A stretch of DNA of 64,000 nucleotides, from positions 1-64,000 of the forward strand of contig JAFUAB010000042.1 of assembly GCA_017460885.1 (NCBI GenBank), given 5' to 3'. Below, in pieces: positions 8,088 to 16,747 of this stretch. The number at the start of each line of letters is the position of its first letter. Positions within the stretch are counted from its first letter, which is position 1. Source of the DNA: Lachnospiraceae bacterium. GTDB taxonomy: Bacteria > Bacillota > Clostridia > Lachnospirales > Lachnospiraceae. Position numbers and translations under genes: made by a program. The notes below the pieces were generated by a model, which ran no database searches, was not told the DNA's origin, and worked only from the letters and a program-made list of their open reading frames with translations.

Positions 8088-9002
8088 TTTTGATTCGGTA
8101 TAGCTTATGCTTGCTTTGATGTCCTGCGCATAGTTTCCGAAGGTAGAGCCGAAGATCGTGAGTCCGCCTACATGCTCGGAGTCGTCCTTGACAGCGAAGC
8201 GGAAGCGGAGCTTACTGGTGTGGTCGAGACTGAATTCGTCGATCGAGACATCCGAAATCTGACGTCCGTCCAGAAAGGTTCCCGTGTTATTGATAACGAT
8301 CATCTTGAGAAGTCCGTACTGGTTCCAGTTGGGATACCACCATTCGGGAGTGAAGATTCCCCGCACATCCCCAAAGTCCCCCGGAGACGTCCACATTCCG
8401 ATCTCTCTGTCATTAAGTGAAAATGTAATATCCGATGGCCATACGGAGTTAACCCCCGGAGCCTCACTCGATAACTCGGCTGAGATCATCAGCTGGGTTA
8501 TTTTTTGCCCTGAGGGAATGAAGTTCGGTATCTCGTACTCAACGTAACCCTTTGTAAACCAGAGTATATCCGCGTTGTATCTGCCGGGATGTGAAAAATA
8601 TCTCGTATCATCCACCTCGCCTATGATCGCATCTGCTGACGACAGCCCACAGGTGGGGAATACGTTGTAGTCCGAATAGTGCCCGACCTTGATGCTGGCA
8701 TTGGTAACATTTGCGGTTTTTTCGGGAGTCTCGAAATCGATCAGTATCTTGTCCCTGTTTAAGGAGCAGAGCTTCTGATTGCCGTGACCGGCAGCCTCGT
8801 TCGATATAGTGATCAGACCTACGTTTTCCAGCTTCTTGATGTGGCTGGTCAGGGCGCCGTTGGTAATTCCGAGATTTACGGCGATCTCATTCAGATTCAT
8901 GCGTTTATTGGTAAGCAGAAGCTTGATAATGTCGATCCGTACCTCAGATCCGAGCGTTTTGAAAAGCTCGAGTCCCTCATCGGGTGAAGAAATGATAAGC
9001 AT
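8085..9002 (-). CDS. ArsR-like transcriptional regulator with large C-terminal beta-rich sensor domain
   Basis: The 305-residue protein has an N-terminal winged helix (about residues 5-90: LGSEVRIDIIKLLL, MNLNEIAVNLGITNGALTSHIKKLENVGLI) typical of the ArsR/COG4189 group. About 200 residues of predicted beta-rich sequence follow (EYEIPNF, SLNDREIGMW, GIFTPEWWYPNWNQYG). That region could be a carbohydrate-sensing fold, but I do not recognise it securely. ATG 9002 was chosen over an upstream in-frame ATG (9065) because AAAAGGGG lies 8 nt before it. The gene sits between two arabinan-enzyme genes, divergent from the endo-arabinanase. It is the natural candidate to bind the TTTAG-N6-CTAAA palindromes nearby, including one in its own upstream region at 9073. 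Confidence 0.75.
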   Translation of the reverse strand: MLIISSPDEGLELFKTLGSEVRIDIIKLLLTNKRMNLNEIAVNLGITNGALTSHIKKLENVGLITISNEAAGHGNQKLCSLNRDKILIDFETPEKTANVTNASIKVGHYSDYNVFPTCGLSSADAIIGEVDDTRYFSHPGRYNADILWFTKGYVEYEIPNFIPSGQKITQLMISAELSSEAPGVNSVWPSDITFSLNDREIGMWTSPGDFGDVRGIFTPEWWYPNWNQYGLLKMIVINNTGTFLDGRQISDVSIDEFSLDHTSKLRFRFAVKDDSEHVGGLTIFGSTFGNYAQDIKASISYTESK

Positions 9003-9072
9003 ATGTTGTACCCCTTTTTGGTGTTTTACACTACTAACTATATATCCTTTATTGTGAAGTTTCAATAAAATA

Positions 9073-9090
9073 TTTTAGATTTGTCAAAAA
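9073..9090. promoter_or_regulatory. Candidate autoregulatory operator
   Basis: TTTTAG-N6-CAAAAA differs at one base from the perfect TTTTAG-N6-CTAAAA palindrome at 7011. It lies about 70 bp upstream of the regulator start codon. The region is AT-rich, so chance similarity is possible. Confidence 0.35.
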
Positions 9091-9198
9091 TATAAAAACA
9101 TAGTCGTGAAAATTGTCTAAAACGGCGAAATATGTGGATGAGTATTGTTCTGTATATTTTGAAGGAGTATATTCAATAAAGATGACTTGTGTAAAATA

Positions 9199-9216
9199 AT
9201 TTAGAATTATCTAAAT
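9199..9216. promoter_or_regulatory. Candidate operator upstream of the endo-arabinanase gene
   Basis: ATTTAG-N6-CTAAAT is a perfect 6-6-6 palindrome starting one base after a -10-like TAAAAT (9192-9197). The ribosome site of the endo-arabinanase gene follows it. Spacing and arms match the site at 7011-7028. Confidence 0.55.
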
Positions 9217-9234
9217 AAAAAGGAGAATAATACT

Positions 9235-10869
9235 ATGAAAAAGAATAAACCGACAAGGAAAACCCGGATAATACCTGTATTGATGTCAGCAGTGCTGATG
9301 CTTTCCGCATGCGGTTCCGTACCGGCAGAGACTGCGGCAGATCAGGATGCCGAAGGAACAGTGACGGACGGTTCGGCTGAGGACGTATCACAGGAGATAA
9401 ACGAAATGACCTATGATTATACTATGAAGCTGTCCGATCTGCCAACCGGTGACGTATCCGCTCCGGGAGTTGCCGTGCATGATCCTTCAATACTTAAGGC
9501 AGACGGTAAGTATTACATATATGGATCACACATGTCGGCCGCCGTCAGTGATGATCTCAAAAGCTGGAAGATGATCGCGGACGGATATTCCAGGACTAAT
9601 TCCGTATATGGTCAGATTTACGAAGTGGCTGATGAGGCATTTGCTTATGCGGGAAGTAAGGACAGTATTATTCCGACCGATGACAAAAGCGTGCATGTGT
9701 GGGCTCCAGATGTTATCTATAACGAAAAAACCGGACAATACTGGATGTACTACTGCACCAGTTCTACGTGGAATGCCTCAAACCTGTGCATGGCGATTTC
9801 CGATTCGCCGGAAGGCCCGTTTATATGGCAGAAGGCCCTGATCTACTCCGGATTCCACAATGATGAGACCATAGCGGCTACGAATGTATTGGACTTCGTT
9901 GATGAGGACTATGTACGCAGTCATTACATGCATGGTCTTGAGTACAACTATAATGATTATCCCAATGCCATCGATCCAACCGTACTTTTTGATGCCGACG
10001 GACGTTTGTGGATGGTGTATGGATCCTGGAGCGGCGGAATCTTTTTGCTGGAACTCGATCCCGAAACCGGAGATGTGATCCATCCCGAACCCGACGAGGC
10101 CAATAACGTTGATCCTTACTTCGGCAAAAAGCTTCTGGGAGGTGGCCATATGTCGATAGAAGGACCTTATATCATGTATGATGAAGCGGACGGATATTAT
10201 TATCTGTATGTTTCGTACGGCGGTCTGGTATCCGCCGGCGGCTATCAGATGAGAGTATTCAGATCCGCAACGATTGACGGAGATTATGAGGATATGAACG
10301 GTAAGGTGCCTTATAAGGGTGACGATCATGCGAAATTCGGATTGAAGCTTTCGGGAAATTATAAGCTTCCGAGCCTGAGCGTTGCATATATGGCGACCGG
10401 ACACAATTCAGCCTTTATAGATGGGGACGGCAAATCCTATGTCGTTTACCACACCCGATTCAATGATAACGGAGAGGGTCATTCGCCGCGCGCACATCAG
10501 GTTATCGTCAATGAGGACGGATGGCCCTGTGAGCTTCCCTACCAGACATCCGGAGAAACCATTGCGGAGGAGGGGTATGCACTGGATGAGGTTACCGGAA
10601 GATATTTTGTGGTTAATCAGGGACATGCGATCAACGCCGACATCGCCAATCCGGTCATATTGTATCTCAATTCTGACGGAACGGTCAGCGGCAGGGAGTC
10701 GTCCGGGACATGGAATATGAAGGGCGGCACTCCGTATGTAAGCGTGGCCATAGACGGAATTGAATATAAGGGTGTGTTCTGCGCAATGAAGGATGAAGCC
10801 GGGATCGATGCCATGACCTTCAGTGCCGTCGGTGATAATACAACTGTCTGGGGAGTCAAATATAACTGA
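9235..10869 (+). CDS. Lipoprotein GH43 endo-alpha-1,5-L-arabinanase
   Basis: The 544-residue protein has a lipoprotein signal (basic start, hydrophobic core, LSAC with Cys26) and is expected to sit on the outer face of the membrane. The GH43 domain spans about residues 75-430. Its catalytic acids are Asp83 (VHDPSIL), Asp247 (AIDPTVLFD) and Glu309 (SIEGPYI), with the WAPDV and GHNSAF motifs typical of Abn2-type arabinanases. A C-terminal beta-rich module of about 110 residues follows, as in Abn2-like enzymes. The enzyme would cut alpha-1,5-arabinan into oligomers for the importer encoded next. Start: ATG after AAAAGGAG. A candidate operator lies just upstream. The stop codon is immediately followed by a 29-nt element. 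Confidence 0.87.
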   Translation: MKKNKPTRKTRIIPVLMSAVLMLSACGSVPAETAADQDAEGTVTDGSAEDVSQEINEMTYDYTMKLSDLPTGDVSAPGVAVHDPSILKADGKYYIYGSHMSAAVSDDLKSWKMIADGYSRTNSVYGQIYEVADEAFAYAGSKDSIIPTDDKSVHVWAPDVIYNEKTGQYWMYYCTSSTWNASNLCMAISDSPEGPFIWQKALIYSGFHNDETIAATNVLDFVDEDYVRSHYMHGLEYNYNDYPNAIDPTVLFDADGRLWMVYGSWSGGIFLLELDPETGDVIHPEPDEANNVDPYFGKKLLGGGHMSIEGPYIMYDEADGYYYLYVSYGGLVSAGGYQMRVFRSATIDGDYEDMNGKVPYKGDDHAKFGLKLSGNYKLPSLSVAYMATGHNSAFIDGDGKSYVVYHTRFNDNGEGHSPRAHQVIVNEDGWPCELPYQTSGETIAEEGYALDEVTGRYFVVNQGHAINADIANPVILYLNSDGTVSGRESSGTWNMKGGTPYVSVAIDGIEYKGVFCAMKDEAGIDAMTFSAVGDNTTVWGVKYN

Positions 10870-10898
10870 TGACACCCGGGGACGGAGTCAGAGTGTCA
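10870..10898 (+). repeat. 29-nt GGGGACGG element, arm type TGACAC
   Basis: Perfect arms TGACAC (10870-10875) and GTGTCA (10893-10898) flank a CGGGGACGGAGTCA core. It begins directly after the TGA stop of the endo-arabinanase gene (10867-10869). Confidence 0.75.
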
Positions 10899-11012
10899 TT
10901 TTACACTTCCTCCGCCACGTCTGTGCCGTGCCACATTCCCATCACGGGAGAAGGCAGGCATCCGGCAGACAGTATATTTCAAAAACTAATAACGTAATCC
11001 ACCACAAAAATA

Positions 11013-11030
11013 TTTTAGACGATAATAAAA
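11013..11030. promoter_or_regulatory. Candidate operator in the importer upstream region
   Basis: TTTTAG-N6-ATAAAA carries one mismatch to the palindrome at 7011. It is one of two such sites in the 364-nt gene-free stretch 10899-11262, which is very AT-rich and otherwise shows nothing coding. Confidence 0.35.
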
Positions 11031-11136
11031 TATAAATCGTTTTACTCTTAAAACACACAAAACAAAGACGGTATTTAGAAAAAAATACATAATTTTGACC
11101 AATGGATTTTTACTAATTTTAACAAATCATAAAACA

Positions 11137-11154
11137 TTTTAGGAAAATTTAAAA
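11137..11154. promoter_or_regulatory. Second candidate operator in the importer upstream region
   Basis: TTTTAG-N6-TTAAAA carries one mismatch to the palindrome at 7011. It lies about 110 nt upstream of the solute-binding protein start codon and could mark the promoter of the importer operon. Confidence 0.4.
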
Positions 11155-11262
11155 TAAAGTATGGACAAATCAAAACAGGGTCATTATACTGAAACCATAG
11201 TCAATACGGCAGACCGTCCGGATCCGGTCAAAACATTGTTTCATTTAAATAAGGAGGATAAC

Positions 11263-12726
11263 ATGAAAAAGAAGTTAGTCAGCTTGTTACTAACGGCAGC
11301 AATGACAACTACCCTGCTTGCAGGATGCGGTTCATCAGCAGAACCGGCAACAGATGCAGGCGCAGGCGATGCAGCATCTACAGAGGAAGCGGCAGAAGCT
11401 CCCGCTGAGGCAGCAGCAGATGAGACAGAGGCAGCAGTAGAGGAAACACCTACAGCCACTTTCGGTGATTCCACAGGTACTCACCTCGAAATGTGGACAT
11501 TCGTAGAGCTTCACGGACAGCACTACAAGGATATGGCAGAGGTTTGGAATGAGCAGCATCCCGATGAGACCATCGAGATCACCTGTACCACATATCCTTA
11601 CGGCGACATGCACACCAAGCTCCTGAGCTCGCTTGAAGCAGGTACCGGTGCACCGGACATCTGCGACGTAGAGGTCGGACAGTTCCCCAATGTGGTAGCA
11701 GGACTTGATCAGTGGCTTGTTCCCCTTGATGATTACGCAGCAGATTACATGCCCACGATGGTTCCTGCCCGCATGCAGACATATCAGGGTTCCGACGGAC
11801 ACTATTACGGAGCTCCTTATCACGTAGGCGCCACCGCAATGTACTACAACGTGGCAGCCATGTCAGAGGCAATGGGAATTTCCCAGGATGAAGTTATCGC
11901 AAAGATCGATGCAGTATCAACATGGTCAGATTATGAGGCACTTGGCAAGGAATACGTAACGGCCATAGGCGAGGACGGCAAGTATTGGACCTCCGTAGAT
12001 ACAGGCGGTACTGACTGGCTGTGGCTTGCAATGGCTGAGTACGGCGATGACTGGACAGGCGGATTCGATAATCCCGCCAACGTACAGCTTGATTCCGTTA
12101 AGAATATGCTTAGCATGCAGCAGAGCTGGCTGAAGGACGGCATCGCAGAGATCTCACCCGACGGACATGTTGACCTTGAGGCAGGCTTCCAGAACATCCT
12201 TGATCACAACATCGTATCTTTCCCCAAGGCACTCTGGTATATGAGCCGTTTCACCAACTATATGCCTGAGGAATCCGGCAACTGGTATATCGCTAAATGT
12301 CCTGTATTCGAGGCAGGTCAGAAGTGCTCCGTAGGTATCGGCGGTACAGGTACCGTTGTAACACAGCAGTCCGGGAATGCAGATCTGGCAGCAAGATTCC
12401 TTTGCTGGGCAAAGATGTCCGACGAGGGTGAGCAGCACATCTGGGACAAGCTTGGATTTGATGTCTGCAATGCGGCTCTTTGGACTAACGATTCGTTTGC
12501 ACATGACGACAACAACCAGTTCAACGCATTCTTCATCAACTATCCTTATGATGTGCTTAACGAGATCGGAATGGATAACATCGGCAAGATCTCTGTAGTA
12601 GCTATCAGCCCTACCATTAACGAGTACATCTGCACCACCACACTGAACGAGGTTCTTGAAGATCCCGATTACAGCATCGATGATGCACTTCAGGAAGCTC
12701 AGGACGCCATCGATCTGGAGCAGTGA
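11263..12726 (+). CDS. ABC sugar importer, solute-binding lipoprotein (CUT1 type)
   Basis: The 487-residue protein has a lipobox LLAGC (Cys22) followed by a low-complexity Ala/Glu/Thr linker to about residue 70. An extracellular solute-binding protein family 1 domain then begins at LEMWTFVELHGQHY. Such proteins capture oligosaccharides and deliver them to the two permeases encoded directly downstream. ATG 11263 follows AAGGAGG by 5 nt; an in-frame ATG at 11161 would place the signal peptide 34 residues inside the protein and is rejected. No ATPase gene lies in this operon, as is usual for Firmicutes CUT1 importers that share an MsmX-type ATPase. Arabino-oligosaccharides are the inferred cargo. 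Confidence 0.85.
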   Translation: MKKKLVSLLLTAAMTTTLLAGCGSSAEPATDAGAGDAASTEEAAEAPAEAAADETEAAVEETPTATFGDSTGTHLEMWTFVELHGQHYKDMAEVWNEQHPDETIEITCTTYPYGDMHTKLLSSLEAGTGAPDICDVEVGQFPNVVAGLDQWLVPLDDYAADYMPTMVPARMQTYQGSDGHYYGAPYHVGATAMYYNVAAMSEAMGISQDEVIAKIDAVSTWSDYEALGKEYVTAIGEDGKYWTSVDTGGTDWLWLAMAEYGDDWTGGFDNPANVQLDSVKNMLSMQQSWLKDGIAEISPDGHVDLEAGFQNILDHNIVSFPKALWYMSRFTNYMPEESGNWYIAKCPVFEAGQKCSVGIGGTGTVVTQQSGNADLAARFLCWAKMSDEGEQHIWDKLGFDVCNAALWTNDSFAHDDNNQFNAFFINYPYDVLNEIGMDNIGKISVVAISPTINEYICTTTLNEVLEDPDYSIDDALQEAQDAIDLEQ

Positions 12727-12780
12727 TCGACTGAAAGATTGAGATAGATATTGATACCAATCTTTATTATAATTACCTTG

Positions 12781-12815
12781 GAGGGGGATGCCGGATATCT
12801 CCGGTATCCCTCTTT
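12781..12815 (+). terminator. Hairpin between solute-binding protein and permease genes
   Basis: GAGGG-GGAT-G-CCGGA pairs with TCCGG-T-ATCCCTC (12781-12795 with 12800-12812), followed by a weak T tract. A leaky terminator or 3'-end-protecting hairpin at this point would give more binding protein than permease. That role is inferred. Confidence 0.6.
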
Positions 12816-12845
12816 CTATCCAAAACGAAAAGGAGGGCATGGGTT

Positions 12846-13739
12846 TTGAAGACTAAAAATTTCCTGTATTCACAGAAAGTCGCACCATATGTTTTTGTTC
12901 TTCCCTTTATCCTGAGCTTTGCAATCTTCTGGATCTACCCGCTCGTTACTGCTTTTACGATGAGCTTCCAAAAGATCACTCCGGCGACTACCGACTGGGT
13001 AGGGTTCAGCAATTATACCAAGCTTCTGAAGGATAAGGTGTTCCTGACTGCTGTTGCCAACAGCGCTAAGTATATGTTTTTTACTCTTGTACTGCTCATC
13101 CCTTTCCCTATGATCTTTGCCGTATTGATGGATTCGAATATCGTCAAGGCAAAGGGTGTATGGAAGGCGATACTGTATATGCCGGCTCTGACCTCGGTGG
13201 TCATCTCCGGTACCCTTTTCCGTCTGATGTTCTCGGAGTACAAGACGGGTCAGATGAATGTGATCACTCAGATGCTCGGAATGGGAACATATAAATGGCT
13301 CAAGAACGGATGGTCCGGTATGGTTGCGCTTCTTGTGCTTGCCTGCTGGAGATGGACGGGTGTAAATATGCTGTATTTCCTTTCCGGATTAAAGGCTATC
13401 GATCCGAGTCTGTATGAAGCGGCCGATATTGACGGTGCTTCACCCGTACAGAAGTTTTTCCGTGTTACACTTCCTCTGCTCAAGCCCACCACGATATATG
13501 TGCTGACTATTTCGGTATATGCCGGACTTGCGATGTTCCTCGAATCCTACATGTTATGGGCAGGAAACTCATCGCCGAATAACATCGGACTTACCATAGT
13601 AGGTTACCTGTATAAGAGAGGTATCGAAAAGAACGATATGGGTTATGCCTGCGCGGTAGGAGTTGTTCTGCTGATCGTGGCACTGATAATCAACTTTGCC
13701 CAGCTGATCATGAACGGCACATTCAAAAAGGAGGATTGA
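12846..13739 (+). CDS. ABC sugar importer permease, MalF/UgpA type
   Basis: The 297-residue protein has six predicted membrane helices and the permease coupling motif (EAADIDGASPVQKFFRVTLP) near residues 192-211. It starts with TTG at 12846: AGGAGG at 12831-12836 is 9 nt upstream and the next residues KTKNFLYSQKVAPY fit the family N-terminus. It is first of two permeases that form the membrane channel for the sugar-binding protein at 11263. It ends within the ribosome site of the next permease gene. Confidence 0.87.
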   Translation: MKTKNFLYSQKVAPYVFVLPFILSFAIFWIYPLVTAFTMSFQKITPATTDWVGFSNYTKLLKDKVFLTAVANSAKYMFFTLVLLIPFPMIFAVLMDSNIVKAKGVWKAILYMPALTSVVISGTLFRLMFSEYKTGQMNVITQMLGMGTYKWLKNGWSGMVALLVLACWRWTGVNMLYFLSGLKAIDPSLYEAADIDGASPVQKFFRVTLPLLKPTTIYVLTISVYAGLAMFLESYMLWAGNSSPNNIGLTIVGYLYKRGIEKNDMGYACAVGVVLLIVALIINFAQLIMNGTFKKED

Positions 13740-13741
13740 TC

Positions 13742-14617
13742 ATGGCTAATACAAAACAGAAAGATCTGTCACACACTCCTTCACATATTGTCAAATCCGT
13801 TCTCGGAACGGGATTGTTTGCAGCACTCTGCATACTGATCGCTTTTCCGCTGCTGGCCGGACTGCTGGCATCCTTCAGACCCGGTACCGAGCTGATCCGT
13901 AAGGGTCTGGCTATCGATCTGAATCCTTCTACGATGACGCTGTCCAACTACGCATATCTTTTCGGAGGGAACGAGGACAGCCGCAAGTATTTCATGTGGT
14001 ATAAGAACTCACTGCTGATCACTTTCTTTTCGGTGGTACTGACGCTGATCATCTGCTATTTCGTTGCATACGGACTGACGATGTACGAGTTCAGATTCAA
14101 GAATCTGCTTTTTACACTGGTCATAGCTACTATGATGGTGCCCTTTGAGATCCTGATGCTTCCCATGTACAAGGAGATCATTGCTCTGCATCTGATCGAT
14201 ACCTATGTGGGAGTTATCATCACGGGACTGTGCAGTGCTTCGACGATATTCTTCTTCCGGCAATATCTGTCGGGGCTTCCGAAGGAGCTTCTGAGCGCGG
14301 CCCGGATTGACGGAGCTAATGAGTATTATATCTCGGTCAAGATCATACTTCCGCTCGCAAAGCCCGCTTTTGCCTCAATGGGAATCCTGAGCGCTATGGG
14401 CGCGTGGAATGCTATCCTCTGGCCATTGCTTGTGTTAAAGGGAGCTCAGAAGTTTACGCTTCCGATCGGACTTAATACCCTGCTCACACCCTACGGCAAC
14501 AATTATGATGTGCTCATAGCCGGCTCCATGTTCGGTATACTGCCAATATTTGTTATATTCCTGATCTTCCAGAAGTATATCATTGACGGAATGACCGCAG
14601 GAGCAGTAAAAGGTTAA
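13742..14617 (+). CDS. ABC sugar importer permease, MalG/UgpE type
   Basis: The 291-residue protein has six predicted membrane helices and the coupling motif AARIDGANEYYISVKIILP, typical of the second CUT1 permease. ATG 13742 lies 2 nt after the upstream stop codon with AAAGGAGG 7 nt before it, so the two permeases are translationally linked. It forms a heterodimer with the preceding permease. Confidence 0.88.
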   Translation: MANTKQKDLSHTPSHIVKSVLGTGLFAALCILIAFPLLAGLLASFRPGTELIRKGLAIDLNPSTMTLSNYAYLFGGNEDSRKYFMWYKNSLLITFFSVVLTLIICYFVAYGLTMYEFRFKNLLFTLVIATMMVPFEILMLPMYKEIIALHLIDTYVGVIITGLCSASTIFFFRQYLSGLPKELLSAARIDGANEYYISVKIILPLAKPAFASMGILSAMGAWNAILWPLLVLKGAQKFTLPIGLNTLLTPYGNNYDVLIAGSMFGILPIFVIFLIFQKYIIDGMTAGAVKG

Positions 14618-14631
14618 ATGTCATTTATCTG

Positions 14632-14660
14632 TTGTTGGGAGTGGATGAATATCTTATAAT
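14632..14660 (+). promoter_or_regulatory. Probable internal promoter before the GH51 gene
   Basis: TTGTTG (14632-14637) and TATAAT (14655-14660) are separated by 17 nt. This would let the small open frames and the GH51 gene be transcribed independently of the importer. No TTTAG-N6-CTAAA palindrome is seen here. Confidence 0.45.
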
Positions 14661-14703
14661 CTTATTAGTATAGTGTTTTCATCAATATATGGAGGAAAAG
14701 AAT

Positions 14704-14864
14704 ATGACTAATAAACAGGTTCAGTTTTTGACATGGCTAATTACAACAGCAACAGACAAGTGTTCCAGTATAGAAGAGCGTTAAGCGAAGAGATTCGTAA
14801 ACATTCCGATGGACTTATTGATGAAAATCCCTGGATTATAGAGGATGAAAAATCGGATAAATAG
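14704..14864 (+). CDS. Two overlapping small open frames, possibly one frameshifted small protein
   Basis: ATG 14704 has a textbook ribosome site (GGAGG 14691-14695, 8 nt spacing) and encodes 26 residues starting MTNKQVQFLTWLITTA, ending at 14784. ATG 14733 in another frame encodes 43 residues (MANYNSNRQVFQYRRALSEE..., rich in charged residues) ending at 14864, 18 nt before the GH51 start codon. The strong ribosome site on the shorter frame and the protein-like end of the longer one would fit a small gene broken by a frameshift, or a short leader peptide. I do not recognise either product. Confidence 0.35.
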
Positions 14865-14882
14865 GTATTAAGGAGAAAAGAT

Positions 14883-16403
14883 ATGTCAAAATTAGTAATT
14901 AACAATGAAAATAAGAAAAGCACCATCAACCCCGAAATCTACGGGCATTTTTCCGAGCATCTGGGCAGATGTATCTATGAGGGACTGTATGTCGGAGAGA
15001 ATTCCGATATCCCCAATGTAAACGGAATGCGTACCGACGTGGTAGAAGCGCTGAAGGAGATGAAAATCCCTGTGCTTAGGTGGCCGGGTGGATGCTTTGC
15101 GGACGAGTATCACTGGATGGACGGCATCGGTCCCAGGGAAAAGCGCAAAAAGATGATCAACACCCACTGGGGCGGGGTCGTAGAGGATAACAGCTTCGGC
15201 ACGCATGAATTTTTTGAACTCTGTAAGCAGCTGGGCTGCAAGACCTATGTGAACATGAACGTGGGCAGCGGCACAGTCCGCGAGATGAGTGAATGGGTTG
15301 AGTATATCACCTTCAAGGGAGTATCTCCGATGGCTGACCTGCGTAAGGAAAACGGTCATGAGGAGCCCTGGACCGTGGATTATGTAGGCGTCGGAAATGA
15401 GAACTGGGGCTGCGGTGGAAATATGCGTCCGACCCACTATGCCGATGAATACCGCAGATATCAGACCTATGTACGCGGTTATGCCGGAGCAAGTCCTATT
15501 CAGAAGATATGCTGCGGTCCCAACGGGGATGATTACAACTGGACCCGCAAGGTGATGGAGACCTGCTTTGATCATACTCCGCCGCATATGCACGGGTTTA
15601 TGGACGGTCTTTCTCTCCATTACTACACCCTGCCTGAGACCGAGGATGACTGGAATTACAAAGGATCGGCTACGAAGTTCACCGAAGAGGTCTTCTATCA
15701 GACTCTCAAGCGCGGCTTCTATATGGAAGAGCTTATCAATAAGCACGGAAACATAATGAACGAGTTCGATCCCGACAAGAAGATCGGTCTGATGGTAGAC
15801 GAGTGGGGTATCTGGACCGACGTTGAGCCCGGTACCAATCCCGGATTCCTGTATCAGCAGAATACCATGCGCGACGCTCTTGTAGCCGGTATGACCCTGA
15901 ACATCTTCAACAAGCATTCGGATCGTGTGAAGATGGCTAACATCGCACAGCTGATCAACGTACTCCAATCCGTGATGCTGACCGAGGGCGAAAAGATGAT
16001 CAAGACTCCTACCTATGCTGTATTCCATATGTATCGCGATCATCAGGGCGCAGAGCTTCTTGACAGCGCGCTGCTTGAGAACAGTACCGTTGGCAGCGGC
16101 AAGAACGAACTGCCCAAGGTGTTTGAGTCCGTATCCGAGAATTCGGACGGTATCATCACGATCACCCTTACCAATAATTCACTCGAGGCAGCCGAGGACG
16201 TTGAGGTTCAGCTCACAAAGGACGGCGCAGCATACAACGTATGTGCCGCAGCCGTAGTGACCGGAAAGATGGACGCTCACAATACCTTCGAAGCTCCCGA
16301 TGTGGTCAAGGAAGAGGAATTCAAGGGCTTCGTTAAGACCGACAGCGGAGTTAAGATCACTCTTCCCGCATGCAGCGTAGTAAGCGTCAGACTTAAGAAA
16401 TAA
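14883..16403 (+). CDS. abfA: GH51 alpha-L-arabinofuranosidase, cytoplasmic
   Basis: The 506-residue protein is full length for GH51, with no signal peptide. The acid/base is Glu173 in GNENWG and the nucleophile is Glu307 in VDEWG, both in family context. RWPGG at residues 66-70 and the N-terminal [17 protein letters not shown] motif are also typical. A beta-sandwich C-terminal domain starts near residue 370. It hydrolyses terminal non-reducing alpha-L-arabinofuranosides, finishing the breakdown of imported arabino-oligosaccharides. AAGGAG lies 6 nt before the ATG. A 29-nt element directly follows the stop codon, then a terminator. Confidence 0.93.
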   Translation: MSKLVINNENKKSTINPEIYGHFSEHLGRCIYEGLYVGENSDIPNVNGMRTDVVEALKEMKIPVLRWPGGCFADEYHWMDGIGPREKRKKMINTHWGGVVEDNSFGTHEFFELCKQLGCKTYVNMNVGSGTVREMSEWVEYITFKGVSPMADLRKENGHEEPWTVDYVGVGNENWGCGGNMRPTHYADEYRRYQTYVRGYAGASPIQKICCGPNGDDYNWTRKVMETCFDHTPPHMHGFMDGLSLHYYTLPETEDDWNYKGSATKFTEEVFYQTLKRGFYMEELINKHGNIMNEFDPDKKIGLMVDEWGIWTDVEPGTNPGFLYQQNTMRDALVAGMTLNIFNKHSDRVKMANIAQLINVLQSVMLTEGEKMIKTPTYAVFHMYRDHQGAELLDSALLENSTVGSGKNELPKVFESVSENSDGIITITLTNNSLEAAEDVEVQLTKDGAAYNVCAAAVVTGKMDAHNTFEAPDVVKEEEFKGFVKTDSGVKITLPACSVVSVRLKK

Positions 16404-16432
16404 TGGATCACGGGGACGATTCTTCTGATCCA
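16404..16432 (+). repeat. 29-nt GGGGACGG element, arm type TGGATCA
   Basis: Arms TGGATCA (16404-16410) and TGATCCA (16426-16432) are perfectly complementary around CGGGGACGATTCTTC (one change in the usual GGGGACGG core). It starts with the base after the TAA stop of the GH51 gene. Confidence 0.75.
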
Positions 16433-16453
16433 TATTCACAACGTTATACAGAA

Positions 16454-16484
16454 GATTCCCGGGGCTTTCGCTCCGGGAATTTTT
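16454..16484 (+). terminator. Rho-independent terminator after the arabinan locus
   Basis: ATTCCCGG and CCGGGAAT pair around a GGCTTTCGCT loop region, followed by TTTTT. It closes the GH51 transcript. Confidence 0.8.
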
Positions 16485-16747
16485 AAACAAGTGTCAGGAA
16501 CCTCTGAAGACATTATAACATCGTAATACAGTATTTTCTATCGTAATGATCGCAATTTTGCTTGTATTCCCTGTATTATCTGTTGTATTATCAATATATG
16601 AATAGTATTTTACAGGAGCAAAAGAATTTGGTCCTGCTGTTTTTGACTCTGTGAATTGGATGTACGAATGATGGATCGATCATTACCATCCTTTGATTCA
16701 ATTGGGGAGGCGTAACCGTTCGCCGATCCGGCTTTGGGAGTTTATAG
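16485..16747. other. Gene-free leader region before the GH25 gene
   Basis: AT-rich at first, with a weak promoter-like TTGTAT-N18-TATTAT (16562-16591). Then comes a more GC-rich 60-nt leader ending in GGGAG 7 nt before the start codon. No open frame, riboswitch class or repeat was recognised. Confidence 0.3.
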
